Numbered from the stretch's first letter, positions 27,349 to 36,367 are shown. The stretch: DNA of 64,000 nt from CAVYHJ01 sp963768165 [NCBI: uncultured bacterium] (GCA_963768165.1 CAVYHJ010000002.1:496001-560000), one strand, 5' to 3'. A program made the numbers and translations. Notes: generated by a model not told the origin, from the sequence alone.

Positions 27349-28603
27349 GGCTAAATCCTATCAAATATAAAATAGATAACCATACCAGGATGACACCATA
27401 GGTAACGGTATATTTTGTAAAATAACTCATTCCCAGTTGCGCTCCAAAATCGTTTAGATTAAAACCGCCGGTGATAAATAACCAGGAGAGAAAAACAAGT
27501 GCGAGCGCCACTCCCTGTTTTAGTTTGGTTTGATAAATCCAAATCCATATATACGCCGTAAATACCAGGAGATATTGCTGATGTTCCGTGTAAATGACCA
27601 TCAAAAACAGGGCAACCAAAATCAGGCAATATTCCAAACCGGTCTGCAACAAGGAAATTTCTTTAATAGGAATTCTCCAAATCAAATATATTGCCAGTAC
27701 CAGAAAAAATGACAGCGCAACAGTATACATGGAAAAATGTGAAGAAATCAGTCCATGGGATTGAGCCTCCCGCAATAAGGAATAAATCGAAACATTACTT
27801 TGATGGGTCCAATGGTCTAAGGTAAATTGATAATAGATTTGGTTATCCTGAAAAAACTTTGTATAAGAAGCAAAGCCTGTTAGGGGGAGAGTTATGAACC
27901 CTAATACAAAAACCGTAACCAATGCTGTGCCCGCTAATTTCCATTGTTTTTTCCATAGCCAATAAGCCAGGAGTATTAGCGGAAGAATCTTTATCATAGC
28001 CGCCAATCCCAATAGGATTCCAGCATAAGTATATTTTTTTTCTTTGTAAAACCATAAAACGGCAGTTAATAAAAGTAAAATAAGGATGTTGGCCTGTCCA
28101 TGACGCAACGATTCATACAAGGGTGTGAAATTTAGTAATAATATTATAATCACAAAACGATGCTGGAAATTATGTTGAGGATTTTCAGTTTGATCCCATT
28201 TCCAGAGTAAACTTACGAAAACAAGGAGACAGAGTATATTGAATCCAAACCAAATCAATCGAGCGGTTTGATAGGATATCCACGTAAATGGCGCAATTAC
28301 AATTCCCCAGAAAGGCGGATAATAAAAACAGGGATGTTGAGGACTTTGCTGATTTAATAAATAGGGATACCCGGACTGAATATGTTTCGACCAGCGGCAA
28401 TAAATATCAAAGTCTATATTAATATTATTAACCGATTCAAGTATCCCATGCTGCCAGAAATTCCAGAGAGTAAAACAGATAATCAGCAGGTACAGAACTT
28501 TAAACCAGGTTTTTTGTGAAATCTCGATCCAAAGTATCTCTCCCTTGTTTTGTGACGGTGGAATAGATACTACTAATTGTGGGGGAGCTTTTATTTCTTC
28601 CAT
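27329..28603 (-). CDS. GT87-family (DUF2029) membrane mannosyltransferase-like, paralogue 1
   Basis: A 424-residue polytopic protein, first gene of the minus-strand glycosyltransferase operon. It has the family landmarks NIDFDIYCRWSK, LRHGQANILILLL and AAMIKILPLILLAYWLWKKQ, and is more diverged than the other two paralogues. A short hydrophilic N-terminal segment (about 30 residues) precedes the first helix. The region upstream contains a 34-bp perfect inverted repeat. Confidence 0.83.
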   Translation of the reverse strand: MEEIKAPPQLVVSIPPSQNKGEILWIEISQKTWFKVLYLLIICFTLWNFWQHGILESVNNINIDFDIYCRWSKHIQSGYPYLLNQQSPQHPCFYYPPFWGIVIAPFTWISYQTARLIWFGFNILCLLVFVSLLWKWDQTENPQHNFQHRFVIIILLLNFTPLYESLRHGQANILILLLLTAVLWFYKEKKYTYAGILLGLAAMIKILPLILLAYWLWKKQWKLAGTALVTVFVLGFITLPLTGFASYTKFFQDNQIYYQFTLDHWTHQSNVSIYSLLREAQSHGLISSHFSMYTVALSFFLVLAIYLIWRIPIKEISLLQTGLEYCLILVALFLMVIYTEHQQYLLVFTAYIWIWIYQTKLKQGVALALVFLSWLFITGGFNLNDFGAQLGMSYFTKYTVTYGVILVWLSILYLIGFSRGKQLI

Positions 28604-28644
28604 AGTAAGGCACTTTAGTGGGTTTTTGAACTCTTGTCAAGGTC

Positions 28645-28678
28645 TTGCAATGAACGAGATCAGTCTCGTTCATTGCAA
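28645..28678. repeat. ATGAACGAGA-type palindrome
   Basis: Arms TTGCAATGAACGAGA (28645-28659) and TCTCGTTCATTGCAA (28664-28678) are perfectly complementary around TCAG. The core closely resembles the 30-bp palindrome at 56626-56655. It lacks a T-run, so it is more likely a dispersed palindromic repeat or operator than a terminator. Confidence 0.7.
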
Positions 28679-28866
28679 CTTCACTAATTCGATACAAAGA
28701 GTGACATTTCTCTTCTTAGTTGGGAAGAAAACATCTCACTTGGGACCGGTTGAAAAGCAAGGAGCCTATGTTGATATTTTATACATAAAAATTGATGAAT
28801 CGTATAAAAATAGGAAAATCAATTTTATATTATAACAAAATTAACTCCAATTCTCTTTAAAACCAT

Positions 28867-28882
28867 TTGGCATAGATGGTGC
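28867..28882 (+). promoter_or_regulatory. Sigma-54-like promoter of the sigma-factor gene
   Basis: TTGGCAT followed by GTGC, with the GG and GC dinucleotides separated by exactly 10 nt as in -24/-12 promoters. Transcription would start near 28894, giving a 5' leader of about 27 nt that contains the AAAGGAG ribosome site. Confidence 0.4.
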
Positions 28883-28920
28883 GGATTAATACTTAAGAAC
28901 AATAGAAAGGAGTACTAAAT

Positions 28921-29760
28921 ATGATACGCGAGCATAGCCAATCTTTAGGAACCTATCTTACACAAATTAATTATACTCCCTTACTATCGGCAACAGAAGA
29001 AATTGAACTTTGTAAAAAAATACAGCGCGGCGGGAAAGGGAGCCAGGAAGCCCGCCAGAGATTTATCGAAGCGAATCTACGATTCGTAGTCAAACTGTCC
29101 AAAATGTATCGGAATCAAGGATTATCCATGTTGGATTTAATCCAGGAAGGGAATATTGGACTGATTGAAGCAGTTGACCGTTTTGATCCGGAAATGGGAT
29201 TTCGGTTTTCGACATTCAGCGCCTATTGGATTCGGCAGGCTATGCAACGGGCGATTGCCAAAAAAGCGCGCACGATTCGACTCCCGGTTCGAAAACACCG
29301 CTCCGTTGCCAAAATGGAATATTTAAAAGGAAAATTTTATTTGGAATTTGGCCGTTTTCCGCATGAGAGAGAATTGGCAAAACTTTTAAAATTACCTGTC
29401 AGTTCTATAAAACAATTGATAGAATCGAGAGAAATACCCTTATCCATTGAGTCGCCTATCAACGACGATCATACAGAGTTAAGTAATTTCATTGAAGACA
29501 AAATATCCCCATCTCCTCGGAAGGAAGCATTGTCGGACCAATTGCAAACAAAATTGCAAAAAGTTATGAGTTTCCTATCGGAACGGGAAAGAAAAATATT
29601 AATGTGGCGGTTTGGATTTATGGGAGGTAAGGATCTTTCCTTACGTCATATCAGCCGGTATGTTGGATTAAGCCAGGAAGGTGTGCGACGCATTGAAAAA
29701 GAGGCCATTAACAAACTACGCCGGCCTACCATTCGCGCGCAACTGGAGGGTTTCCTATAG
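28921..29760 (+). CDS. RNA polymerase sigma-70 family factor (group 2-like)
   Basis: A 279-residue sigma factor with regions 1.2 to 4 but no region 1.1. Region 1.2 is LSATEEIELCKKIQRG. Region 2 has DLIQEGNIGLIEAVDRFD and FSTFSAYWIRQAMQRAI, the core-binding and -10-recognition helices. Region 3 starts RLPVRKHRSVAKM, and region 4 ends with the helix-turn-helix VGLSQEGVRRIEKEAINKLR for -35 recognition. Size and layout match RpoS/SigB/group-2 factors rather than the primary RpoD. It is a single gene preceded by a good AAAGGAG site. Targets are unknown; stress or stationary-phase control is inference. Confidence 0.93.
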   Translation: MIREHSQSLGTYLTQINYTPLLSATEEIELCKKIQRGGKGSQEARQRFIEANLRFVVKLSKMYRNQGLSMLDLIQEGNIGLIEAVDRFDPEMGFRFSTFSAYWIRQAMQRAIAKKARTIRLPVRKHRSVAKMEYLKGKFYLEFGRFPHERELAKLLKLPVSSIKQLIESREIPLSIESPINDDHTELSNFIEDKISPSPRKEALSDQLQTKLQKVMSFLSERERKILMWRFGFMGGKDLSLRHISRYVGLSQEGVRRIEKEAINKLRRPTIRAQLEGFL

Positions 29761-29782
29761 CCATAAAATGCCCACAAGATGA

Positions 29783-29804
29783 TTCTCCCACCCCTTTGGG
29801 AGAA
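29783..29804 (+). terminator. Hairpin after the sigma-factor gene
   Basis: Stem TTCTCCCA/TGGGAGAA (29783-29790, 29797-29804) with a 6-nt loop, 22 nt after the stop codon. There is no real T-run, so termination is only possible. Confidence 0.35.
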
Positions 29805-29926
29805 CCTTATCGCACGGAGTTATCTCCTATCGTTTTCCCCCTGCATCGGCTAGCTCGTCTGATAACCCGTGCGATTCCTATTTACACTCCCACACTTTTT
29901 ATAATGCACGTTTCAGAAGAACTGGA

Positions 29927-30643
29927 TTACTTTATTGCGTACGAGGCATCAATCGTAATGGTAATATCTTTTTCCCGGGTGGAAGTATTAAAGACTCCTC
30001 CATAGCTTACCTCTGTTGAATAGGGTTCATTGATCTGAAAAGCTCCGGTACGGGCACTGGTTAATTTGGCTATGGTGCCGCCTGAATTTTGGGCAATCGT
30101 CTCCGCCCTTTTGCCAGCATCTTGTATAGCTTCTGCGATTAATTCTCGTTTAATGTCAGGCAATTTTGAAAAATAATATTCCAAAGAAGATGATTGAAGC
30201 GGAATATCTTTTCCCAAAATAAAATTAGGATGCAAAGCCATCTTCTCAATTGTGGGAATATCGCTGGAAATAACAAAGAAACACTGGCTCAGGGTATATC
30301 CAAGTTGCTTTTCATTCTTATCCGTCCTAACTTCCGACTCAATAGGATTTATAGTAATATTTTGTTGATCAATATTATTTGATTTCAATAATTGAAGCAT
30401 ATTATCCATATCTTTTTGAAGTTGCATATAGCCGGCGTTCTTATCATTCAAGTCCGTATTTAATTCCAAAGTCACTTTCCATTTAACAATATCGGATACG
30501 TGCCGTTTAGTCGCTGAACCAATAACACTTATGGTTTCATTTTCTTTATGGCTTTTATAAAAATAGGACCCCAAAATGTTTGAAGATATTATTATGCTGA
30601 TGCCGACAATTGCCGCTATAACAGTTCCTTTGGTTGTTTCCAT
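29927..30643 (-). CDS. SIMPL-domain (DUF541) periplasmic protein
   Basis: The ATG at 30643 is chosen because AAAGGAG lies 5 nt upstream; an in-frame GTG two codons earlier overlaps that site. The protein has an uncleaved N-terminal helix (residues about 8-28, VIAAIVGISIIISSNILGSY), then ETISVIGSATKRHVSDIVKW, GYTLSQCFFVISSD and the AIQDAGKRAETIAQNSGG helix, which define the SIMPL/DUF541 family (BP26/YggE-like, oligomeric envelope proteins of poorly known function). Length of 238 residues is normal. It is convergent with the sigma-factor gene. Confidence 0.9.
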   Translation of the reverse strand: METTKGTVIAAIVGISIIISSNILGSYFYKSHKENETISVIGSATKRHVSDIVKWKVTLELNTDLNDKNAGYMQLQKDMDNMLQLLKSNNIDQQNITINPIESEVRTDKNEKQLGYTLSQCFFVISSDIPTIEKMALHPNFILGKDIPLQSSSLEYYFSKLPDIKRELIAEAIQDAGKRAETIAQNSGGTIAKLTSARTGAFQINEPYSTEVSYGGVFNTSTREKDITITIDASYAIK

Positions 30644-30843
30644 ATACACTCCTTTGAAAATATTCTTGATTATTATCTAAAAAGCAAGCATTGTGCCGAA
30701 ACAAATATTTATCATAAAGACGTTGATTTTATTGATATACACTACCGGAAGTAAAATTTCGTTAGGAGCAATGTGGCAAAAGAAACACGCTTTGTGGAAA
30801 ATTCTACTGTGTATCTTTTGTTATTATTAAAAGGAGATATATT

Positions 30844-31629
30844 TTATTTGAGAGAATCCAATTTGTCTTTAATTTTCAGCAAATCCCCCCAGCAATCCTT
30901 TTTCCAAGCGGGATTGCGTAATAAAGCTGCCGGGTGAAAAGTCGGCATGAGCGGGATTCCATGATATTCATACCAATTCCCCCGCAATTTGCTAATAGGT
31001 GTTTCGGTACGAAGTAAAGTTTGCGCCGCAAATTTACCCAAAGCGCAGATTACTTTGGGTTGAATGATATCCAATTGCTGCAAAAGATAGGGTTCACAAC
31101 AATCAATTTCATCGGGTTCCGGATTACGGTTATTGGGGGGACGGCATTTGATGACATTACAAATATAGACATTGCTCCGTTTGATTCCAAGTGAACGGGG
31201 ATGTTCGATCATATCCGTCAATAATTGTCCTGCACGACCCACGAATGGAATTCCTTGCACGTCTTCATCATGTCCCGGCGCCTCACCCACAAATACTAAT
31301 TCAGCGTCGGGATTTCCCACTCCAAACACCACTTGTGTTCGTGTGGGCGCCAGTTTGCATTGAGCGCATACAATGGCAATCTTCCGTAATTTCTCCAAGA
31401 CACTGACTTTTTCAGGCGTGGCATTGGAATAATCAAAAGTAGCTTTAGGTATGGATACATCAAAGTTCTTAGGTACCCGGATTTCTACCGGTTCCTTTTT
31501 AGGTGATGACCTTTTTACAATTCTGGAGATGGCGGGAAGTGGTTTATCTTTAATAATGTGCTCCAATTGAATATGGCTGACCAGTTGATTGGTCAAATCA
31601 AACAAAATATCTTCAGGATTCTCGCTCAT
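30844..31629 (-). CDS. Uracil-DNA glycosylase, family 4
   Basis: DNA repair enzyme that removes uracil from DNA, of the Fe-S containing family 4 (UdgA). Cluster ligands are visible as C88-x2-C91 and C162-x15-C178. Catalytic and binding motifs: [20 protein letters not shown] (residues about 115-133), [14 protein letters not shown], and [13 protein letters not shown] near the C-terminus. An N-terminal extension of about 75 residues precedes the fold. It is the last gene of the yicC-gmk-coaBC-pilT-like operon, 23 nt downstream of the ATPase gene. Confidence 0.93.
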   Translation of the reverse strand: MSENPEDILFDLTNQLVSHIQLEHIIKDKPLPAISRIVKRSSPKKEPVEIRVPKNFDVSIPKATFDYSNATPEKVSVLEKLRKIAIVCAQCKLAPTRTQVVFGVGNPDAELVFVGEAPGHDEDVQGIPFVGRAGQLLTDMIEHPRSLGIKRSNVYICNVIKCRPPNNRNPEPDEIDCCEPYLLQQLDIIQPKVICALGKFAAQTLLRTETPISKLRGNWYEYHGIPLMPTFHPAALLRNPAWKKDCWGDLLKIKDKLDSLK

Positions 31630-31652
31630 GAATGTGTTTTAAATTGAGATTT

Positions 31653-32753
31653 CTAGTAAATAATCCCTTTTCGATCCGAATCCGCGTAACTGCCGCTGAT
31701 ATTCCGGCGGAACCCAGCGGGATCATCGGAATACAACAACCCGGTATCCATATCTATCAGTTTTTGCTGATAAAGTTTTACTAATGACTGGTTAAAAGTC
31801 TGCATTCCCATTTCCCCGTTTTGAATGACCTGATTTAATTCAGATGCTTTTCCTTCCGCCAATAATTTCCGAATGGAAGGCGTGGCGACCATGATTTCAA
31901 GCGCCGGCACCCGGCCTTTGCCGTCGGTACGCGGAATCAATCGCTGGCAAACAATCGCTTGCACCGTATTGGATAATTGTTTTTTAATTTGAGCATGAAG
32001 ATGCGGCGGATAAAAATCCAAAATACGGTCAATTGCTTGAGAAGCGTTATACGTGTGCAAAGTAGACAAAACCAAATGCCCCGTTTCCGCAATCCCCATA
32101 GTCACCCGCATGGTTTCCTCGTCACGGATTTCACCGATTAAAATAACGTCCGGATCCTGCCGTAAGGCATGTTCCAGCGCGTCCTGGAAAGAAATGGCAT
32201 CGGTCCCAACTTCGCGCTGGCTCACGACACTTTTTTGATTTTGATGAAGATATTCGATAGGGTCTTCGATGGTCAAAATATGATCAAACCGACTCTGGTT
32301 GATTAAATTAACCAGAACCGCCAGTGAGGTGGATTTACCGGAACCTGCCGTCCCGCAAAGCAAAATTAAGCCGCGTTCCATTTTCGCCAAATCATGAAAT
32401 ACATGCTCCAGATGCAATTCTTCCGGTGTAGGGATGGTTAATTTGATGGCGCGGCATGTGATGTCGAAAGTACTCCGTTGGCGGAATACATTGACCCGGA
32501 ACCGCCCCAATCCAGGTGCCGTATAGGCGAAATCCGCGCATCCATTTTCATCCCGCAATTTTTTTAGACGGGGCGTATTACATAACAATTCTGTAAGAGA
32601 AAAAGTTTCCTCCGGTGTTAATTTGGGCATGTCCGTATAATACAGTTTACCATTGATACGAAAGATGGGCGACGTGTGAGTTTTTAGATGTAAATCTGAT
32701 GCCCCTTTATTCATCATTGCAGATAATAATAATTCAAATTCTGTTAGTTCCAT
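31653..32753 (-). CDS. Second PilT-type ATPase (PilU-like)
   Basis: A 366-residue retraction-type ATPase, distinct from the PilT at 10.5 kb. It has Walker A CGTAGSGKSTS (about residue 135), Walker B ILIGEIRDEETM, the GHLVLSTLHTYNASQAIDRI box and a conserved ALEIMVATPSIRKLL segment. The Ala before GSGKS is shared with PilU-type ATPases, which assist PilT during retraction under load; assignment to PilU is tentative. It lies in an operon of housekeeping genes (YicC, Gmk, CoaBC, UDG), far from the main pilus locus. Confidence 0.9.
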   Translation of the reverse strand: MELTEFELLLSAMMNKGASDLHLKTHTSPIFRINGKLYYTDMPKLTPEETFSLTELLCNTPRLKKLRDENGCADFAYTAPGLGRFRVNVFRQRSTFDITCRAIKLTIPTPEELHLEHVFHDLAKMERGLILLCGTAGSGKSTSLAVLVNLINQSRFDHILTIEDPIEYLHQNQKSVVSQREVGTDAISFQDALEHALRQDPDVILIGEIRDEETMRVTMGIAETGHLVLSTLHTYNASQAIDRILDFYPPHLHAQIKKQLSNTVQAIVCQRLIPRTDGKGRVPALEIMVATPSIRKLLAEGKASELNQVIQNGEMGMQTFNQSLVKLYQQKLIDMDTGLLYSDDPAGFRRNISGSYADSDRKGIIY

Positions 32754-32770
32754 AATTTACCTCGTGCAAT

Positions 32771-34033
32771 TTATCGGCTGACCGAAGTCGCTTTTTTACG
32801 TTTTGTCAAACCGGCAATCCGGTCCAAAAGAATATGGGCAATTTCTTGTTTGCTCCGTGGAGAAATCTGTTCGGATTCTTCCCGTGAATTGACCAAGGTT
32901 ACCGCGTTATTATCCGAGGCAAAACCAATATCCGACCGGGAAATATCATTGACTGCGATTAAATCCAAATTCTTTTCCTTTAATTTCTTTTTGGCATTAT
33001 CCAAAAGATTCTGGGTTTCTGCGGCAAACCCGATGAGTATCTTTTGTTCTTTTTGTTGCCCTAATTCCATAAGAATATCCGGTGTCGGTTCAAGTTTTAG
33101 TTCCATTCCGTGTTTGGATTTTTTTATTTTCTGATTAGAATAGGACGCGGGCCGGAAATCAGATACCGCCGCCGTCATAATCGCAATATCTGTATGGACA
33201 TATTCGGAGAGTACTGCCTCACGCATTTCATCCCCCGTTCGCACGGAAATAGTTTTGATACCAAACGGCGCGCGTAAATGCGTCGGACCGCTGACTAAAG
33301 TTACATCCGCGCCGCGCTGATAAGCCGCTGCCGCAATCGCATAACCCATTTTACCGGTTGAAGGATTGGTAAGATACCTTACGGGATCAAGCGGTTCCTG
33401 TGTCGGACCCGCACTCACCAATACTTTCTTCCCGCGCAAATCTTTTTTTTCCTGCAAGGCAAAACCCAGTCCGGCTAAAATATCGTCCGCATCCGCCAAT
33501 CGTCCCATCCCAATTCGGTGGCAGGCCAGGTAACCCTGTACCGGTGGAATCATCAATACACCTCGTTCCAATAATATTTTTAAATTGGTCTGTGTCGCGG
33601 GATTATTCCACATCGCGTCATTCATTGAAGGCGCAATAACTATCGGTTTGGTAAACGCCAACGCGGTTGAACTGATTAAATCATCGGCAATCCCATGCGC
33701 TAATTTCGCCAGGATATTGGCTGTCGCGGGAGCTATCAACATAGCGTGCGCTCGGTCAGAAAGAGAGATATGGCCCATCTGCCAGGTATCTTCATCGTCG
33801 AAAATGTCCGTAAGAACTTTATGTCCGCTGAGTTGTTTGAGGGTTTCGGGAGCAATAAAATGGGTCGCTGTTTTCGTCAATAGTACTTGAATCTCGGCGC
33901 CTTGATCCTGGATTCTGCGTAATATTTCCGCCGATTTATAAGCCGCGATACTTCCCGTTACCGCTAGAATGACGAATTTCCCGTCCCAATCTTTTTTTAT
34001 TTTTTCGGATGAATCCATCGGTTTACCCTGCAT
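32771..34033 (-). CDS. coaBC: Bifunctional phosphopantothenoylcysteine decarboxylase / phosphopantothenate-cysteine ligase
   Basis: Catalyses two steps of coenzyme A synthesis: CTP-dependent joining of cysteine to phosphopantothenate (CoaB) and FMN-dependent decarboxylation (CoaC). The N-terminal CoaC half shows AVTGSIAAYKSAEILRRI, the ASMNDAMWNNPATQTNL segment with the active-site Asn, and GYLACHRIGMGRLAD with the catalytic Cys (about residue 170). The CoaB half starts KKVLVSAGPTQEPLDPVRYL and contains GKMGYAIAAAAYQRGADVTL and VNDISRSDIGF. Total of 420 residues is normal. The start overlaps the end of gmk by 37 bp (22 bp if the ATG five codons downstream is used). No rpoZ lies between gmk and coaBC. 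Confidence 0.96.
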   Translation of the reverse strand: MQGKPMDSSEKIKKDWDGKFVILAVTGSIAAYKSAEILRRIQDQGAEIQVLLTKTATHFIAPETLKQLSGHKVLTDIFDDEDTWQMGHISLSDRAHAMLIAPATANILAKLAHGIADDLISSTALAFTKPIVIAPSMNDAMWNNPATQTNLKILLERGVLMIPPVQGYLACHRIGMGRLADADDILAGLGFALQEKKDLRGKKVLVSAGPTQEPLDPVRYLTNPSTGKMGYAIAAAAYQRGADVTLVSGPTHLRAPFGIKTISVRTGDEMREAVLSEYVHTDIAIMTAAVSDFRPASYSNQKIKKSKHGMELKLEPTPDILMELGQQKEQKILIGFAAETQNLLDNAKKKLKEKNLDLIAVNDISRSDIGFASDNNAVTLVNSREESEQISPRSKQEIAHILLDRIAGLTKRKKATSVSR

Positions 34034-34629
34034 TGTTCCGCCAATAAAATCCCTCGAACTTTTTCCACGGTGTCGTCAATGACATCATTCACCACCGCAT
34101 AATCATATTCGTAGATAGATTCATATTCTACCATAGCGTCCCGGATTCGGACAGTCATGGATTTTCTCGATTCAGTTTTTCTTTTCTTCAAACGGGCACG
34201 CAATTCTCGCATGGACGGCGGTAATAAAAAAATTAAGACCGCGTCCGGATAAATCTTGCGAATATTTTCCGCCCCCTGTACGTCAATAACCAGCAAAACA
34301 ATCCGTCCGGATTTAACAATTCGTTCAAGAAATTTACGCGGTGTCCCGTACAAATGCCCATGGACTTCCGCCCATTCGATAAATATATTTTTCTTGATTA
34401 AACGCTCAAATTGTGGGCGGGAATAAAAAAAATAATCTTTCCCATTCTTTTCTCCGGCACGTTTGGGCCGGCTGGTCGCAGTGATAGTGCGGATGACGTT
34501 AGGCACTCTCTTCAATACTTCATTGGCAATTGTCGTCTTGCCTGCGCCGGAGGGTGACGATAGCACCACCAGTAGTCCAATGGGTTTTTTGCGGATGGCA
34601 GATACACTTTTCGTAAGGGATTTCTTCAT
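33997..34629 (-). CDS. gmk: Guanylate kinase
   Basis: Phosphorylates GMP to GDP with ATP. The 210 residues contain the P-loop SSPSGAGKTTI (about residues 24-34), the GMP-binding TSRPKRAGEKNGKDYFF segment and FIEWAEVHGHLYGTP, then VLLVIDVQGAENIRK. A basic N-terminal extension of about 15 residues precedes the core. It lies in the order yicC-gmk-coaBC, as in many bacteria, but the omega subunit gene rpoZ is missing from its usual place. The 3' end overlaps coaBC. Confidence 0.96.
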   Translation of the reverse strand: MKKSLTKSVSAIRKKPIGLLVVLSSPSGAGKTTIANEVLKRVPNVIRTITATSRPKRAGEKNGKDYFFYSRPQFERLIKKNIFIEWAEVHGHLYGTPRKFLERIVKSGRIVLLVIDVQGAENIRKIYPDAVLIFLLPPSMRELRARLKKRKTESRKSMTVRIRDAMVEYESIYEYDYAVVNDVIDDTVEKVRGILLAEQCRVNRWIHPKK

Positions 34630-34675
34630 AGTAAAATATTATAAACGTATAATGATTTTTCTTAGAGTAAAATTT

Positions 34676-35587
34676 TTATTCGATATTAGCGACTTGTTGT
34701 TTGATTTTATCCAAATCGGTTTTAATATCCACGACTAATCGCCCGATGTCCGCGTCATTAGTTTTGGAACCAATAGTCGTAAACTCGCGGAACAATTCCT
34801 GCAAGATGAAATCCAACCGTCGTCCTGCCGCGTCATCGGAATTAACCGTTTCATGAAACTGCGCCAGATGACTGTCTACTCTAACCAACTCTTCGGTAAC
34901 ATCACATTGGTCTAATAGTGTAATCGCGGCGGCGGCCACCTGATTGGAGTCCAGTTTAAATTCATTTCTTTCAAACAATGCCTTGATATTCTCTTTCAGT
35001 TTCGCCTGGCGGGATTTTATGGCTTGTGGAATGAACTTATGGATTTTCTTAACATTTTGCCCCACCGCATTAATCCGCGCCACAATATCTTTCTGCAATT
35101 CTTCGCCTTCCGTTTTCCGCATGGCGAGTAAAGATTGCAACGCATTTTCCAGTGCGGGCTGAATCATCTCCCAACTCACCGCAACCGGGGAACCATTCCC
35201 CTGCGTTTTAAGAATCCCCGGCAAAGCAAGCAATTGTCCAATGGTAATCTCCAAGGGGACATGCAATTGTGCCGCTAATCCTTGGACAAAACGATAATAC
35301 TGTTTTGCCACTGCCTCATCCAATTCAATGCGAGTTTCCGGCTGACTCATCGGAGAGTTAAACCCAATGTAGATTTCCACACGGCCCCGGCGCAAATATT
35401 GTCCGGCATATTTGATGATTTGATTCTCCAGCAAGACAAAATCCACGGGACTCCGCACCACAATCTCCAATCCCTTATGATTGACCGTCTTAATTTCGAT
35501 AGCCAATTCCCGGTCGCCAATGGATTGGTTTCCCCGGCCATACCCGGTCATACTGACCAATGTTATATTTGTTTTCTTCCCTGACAT
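34676..35587 (-). CDS. YicC/YloC family endoribonuclease
   Basis: A member of the YicC family, RNA endonucleases that are usually encoded next to gmk. The ATG at 35587 gives MSGKKTNITLVSMTGYGRGN, close to the usual MTGYGRG start of the family; the frame stays open 21 codons further upstream, without a better signal. Conserved parts: EIKTVNHKGLEIVVRSP, the FIPQAIKSRQAKLKENI helix, and the C-terminal DEAAGRRLDFILQELFREFT-like segment (here DDAAGRRLDF) followed by TIGSKTNDADIG with the family's acidic and Asn residues. First gene of the operon ending with the uracil-DNA glycosylase. Confidence 0.93.
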   Translation of the reverse strand: MSGKKTNITLVSMTGYGRGNQSIGDRELAIEIKTVNHKGLEIVVRSPVDFVLLENQIIKYAGQYLRRGRVEIYIGFNSPMSQPETRIELDEAVAKQYYRFVQGLAAQLHVPLEITIGQLLALPGILKTQGNGSPVAVSWEMIQPALENALQSLLAMRKTEGEELQKDIVARINAVGQNVKKIHKFIPQAIKSRQAKLKENIKALFERNEFKLDSNQVAAAAITLLDQCDVTEELVRVDSHLAQFHETVNSDDAAGRRLDFILQELFREFTTIGSKTNDADIGRLVVDIKTDLDKIKQQVANIE

Positions 35588-35760
35588 GGGTAGGAAAATG
35601 TTATCAAGTCCATTCCTAAATGTCAAAATATTGAGTCCTTGATATAACAATCCGGTTCTAGCGGAGAATCAATTTTTCTTAGGGTTAGGTAGGAATATTT
35701 TCCTTTTTTAAATCTACAAACTGCAATTACTTGATTATATCCCATTCTGAAAATCCTATT

Positions 35761-35785
35761 AACCCCTAGTTTTCAACTAGGGGTT
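35761..35785. repeat. AACCCCTAGTT hairpin
   Basis: AACCCCTAGTT (35761-35771), loop TTC, AACTAGGGGTT (35775-35785); 11 perfect pairs. It has the same design (stem ending GTT, TC-containing loop, AAC) as the hairpin at 60139-60158. Confidence 0.6.
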
Positions 35786-36052
35786 AGCAACTCATCTAAT
35801 AAACCTCAAACTGTTTTAACAGTTTTCAACTCGTTGGCTGTAGAAATTTGCCTATATTCTAATTGGTTTGTCTATAGGATTTAGGGGTTAGATAAAGAAA
35901 TCCTCCGAGTATAGTGGTTTAGAAAATTCCAATGATACAAAAAGCCCAAAGTTAAGATGAGAGCGAAAAACCTGAAAACCCTCTTTCTGAAAAACCCTAA
36001 AAACATCAAAAATACATCGAATAAACACCGACAAAGGTGTGCCAAAATGGCA

Positions 36053-36096
36053 TGGGAGATGAAGCGGACTTAAACTGGAGTTAAAGTGGAGACATT
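36053..36096 (+). repeat. 11-bp iteron array (copy 2)
   Basis: Four adjacent 11-mers: TGGGAGATGAA, GCGGACTTAAA, CTGGAGTTAAA, GTGGAGACATT. Less conserved than the other arrays but with the same period. It is preceded by the TGCCAAAATGGCA palindrome, also found beside array 1. Confidence 0.6.
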
Positions 36097-36247
36097 GTGT
36101 AGCTTACTTTACACTTTTGGACATTTTTTTAGCACATAATAGGAACGGTTGTTAACTTGAAAAAATCTTTAAAATATCCCCTGACAAATCATTTTTTATA
36201 CTATATGCGCTAGTTTGAATAAACCTACCTTCGTTAGGTTAAATAAC

Positions 36248-36366
36248 TGGTAGTGAGCACGTTCTATTCCAAGAGCTTGACTCCTCTAAAGAAGACTGTG
36301 CCTTGCGGGTCGTCGTTAAAATTATGGTGCCTTGGAGCCTGAACAGGAGTGTTGTTCATTTACCCT
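36248..36366 (+). ncRNA. Candidate structured RNA, class unknown
   Basis: The two ends can pair in a long interrupted hairpin: GGTA with TACC, TGAGCA with TGTTCA (one GU pair), GTTC with GAAC, and CCAAG with CTTGG further in, around a terminal loop. The overall shape is loosely like 6S RNA, but the conserved 6S sequences were not confirmed. No terminator follows. A weak CTGACA / TATATG pair lies upstream at about 36182-36210. Confidence 0.25.
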
Positions 36367-36367
36367 C

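Larger units (their letters stand above)
28604..28920. promoter_or_regulatory. Divergent control region of the glycosyltransferase operon and sigma-factor gene
   Basis: A 317-bp gene-free region between two divergent genes. It contains a perfect 15-bp-arm inverted repeat at 28645-28678 and a sigma-54-like element at 28867-28882, both listed separately. No sigma-70 promoter for the minus operon stands out. Confidence 0.5.

Noticed and set aside
28545-28835. A 96-codon plus-strand frame across the divergent promoter region
   Set aside because: It starts inside the minus-strand GT87 gene and includes the perfect palindrome; no family resemblance.
36248-36366. A firm 6S RNA call
   Set aside because: Only the general long-hairpin shape fits; the conserved bubble and closing sequences could not be recognised, so it is kept as an unclassified candidate.
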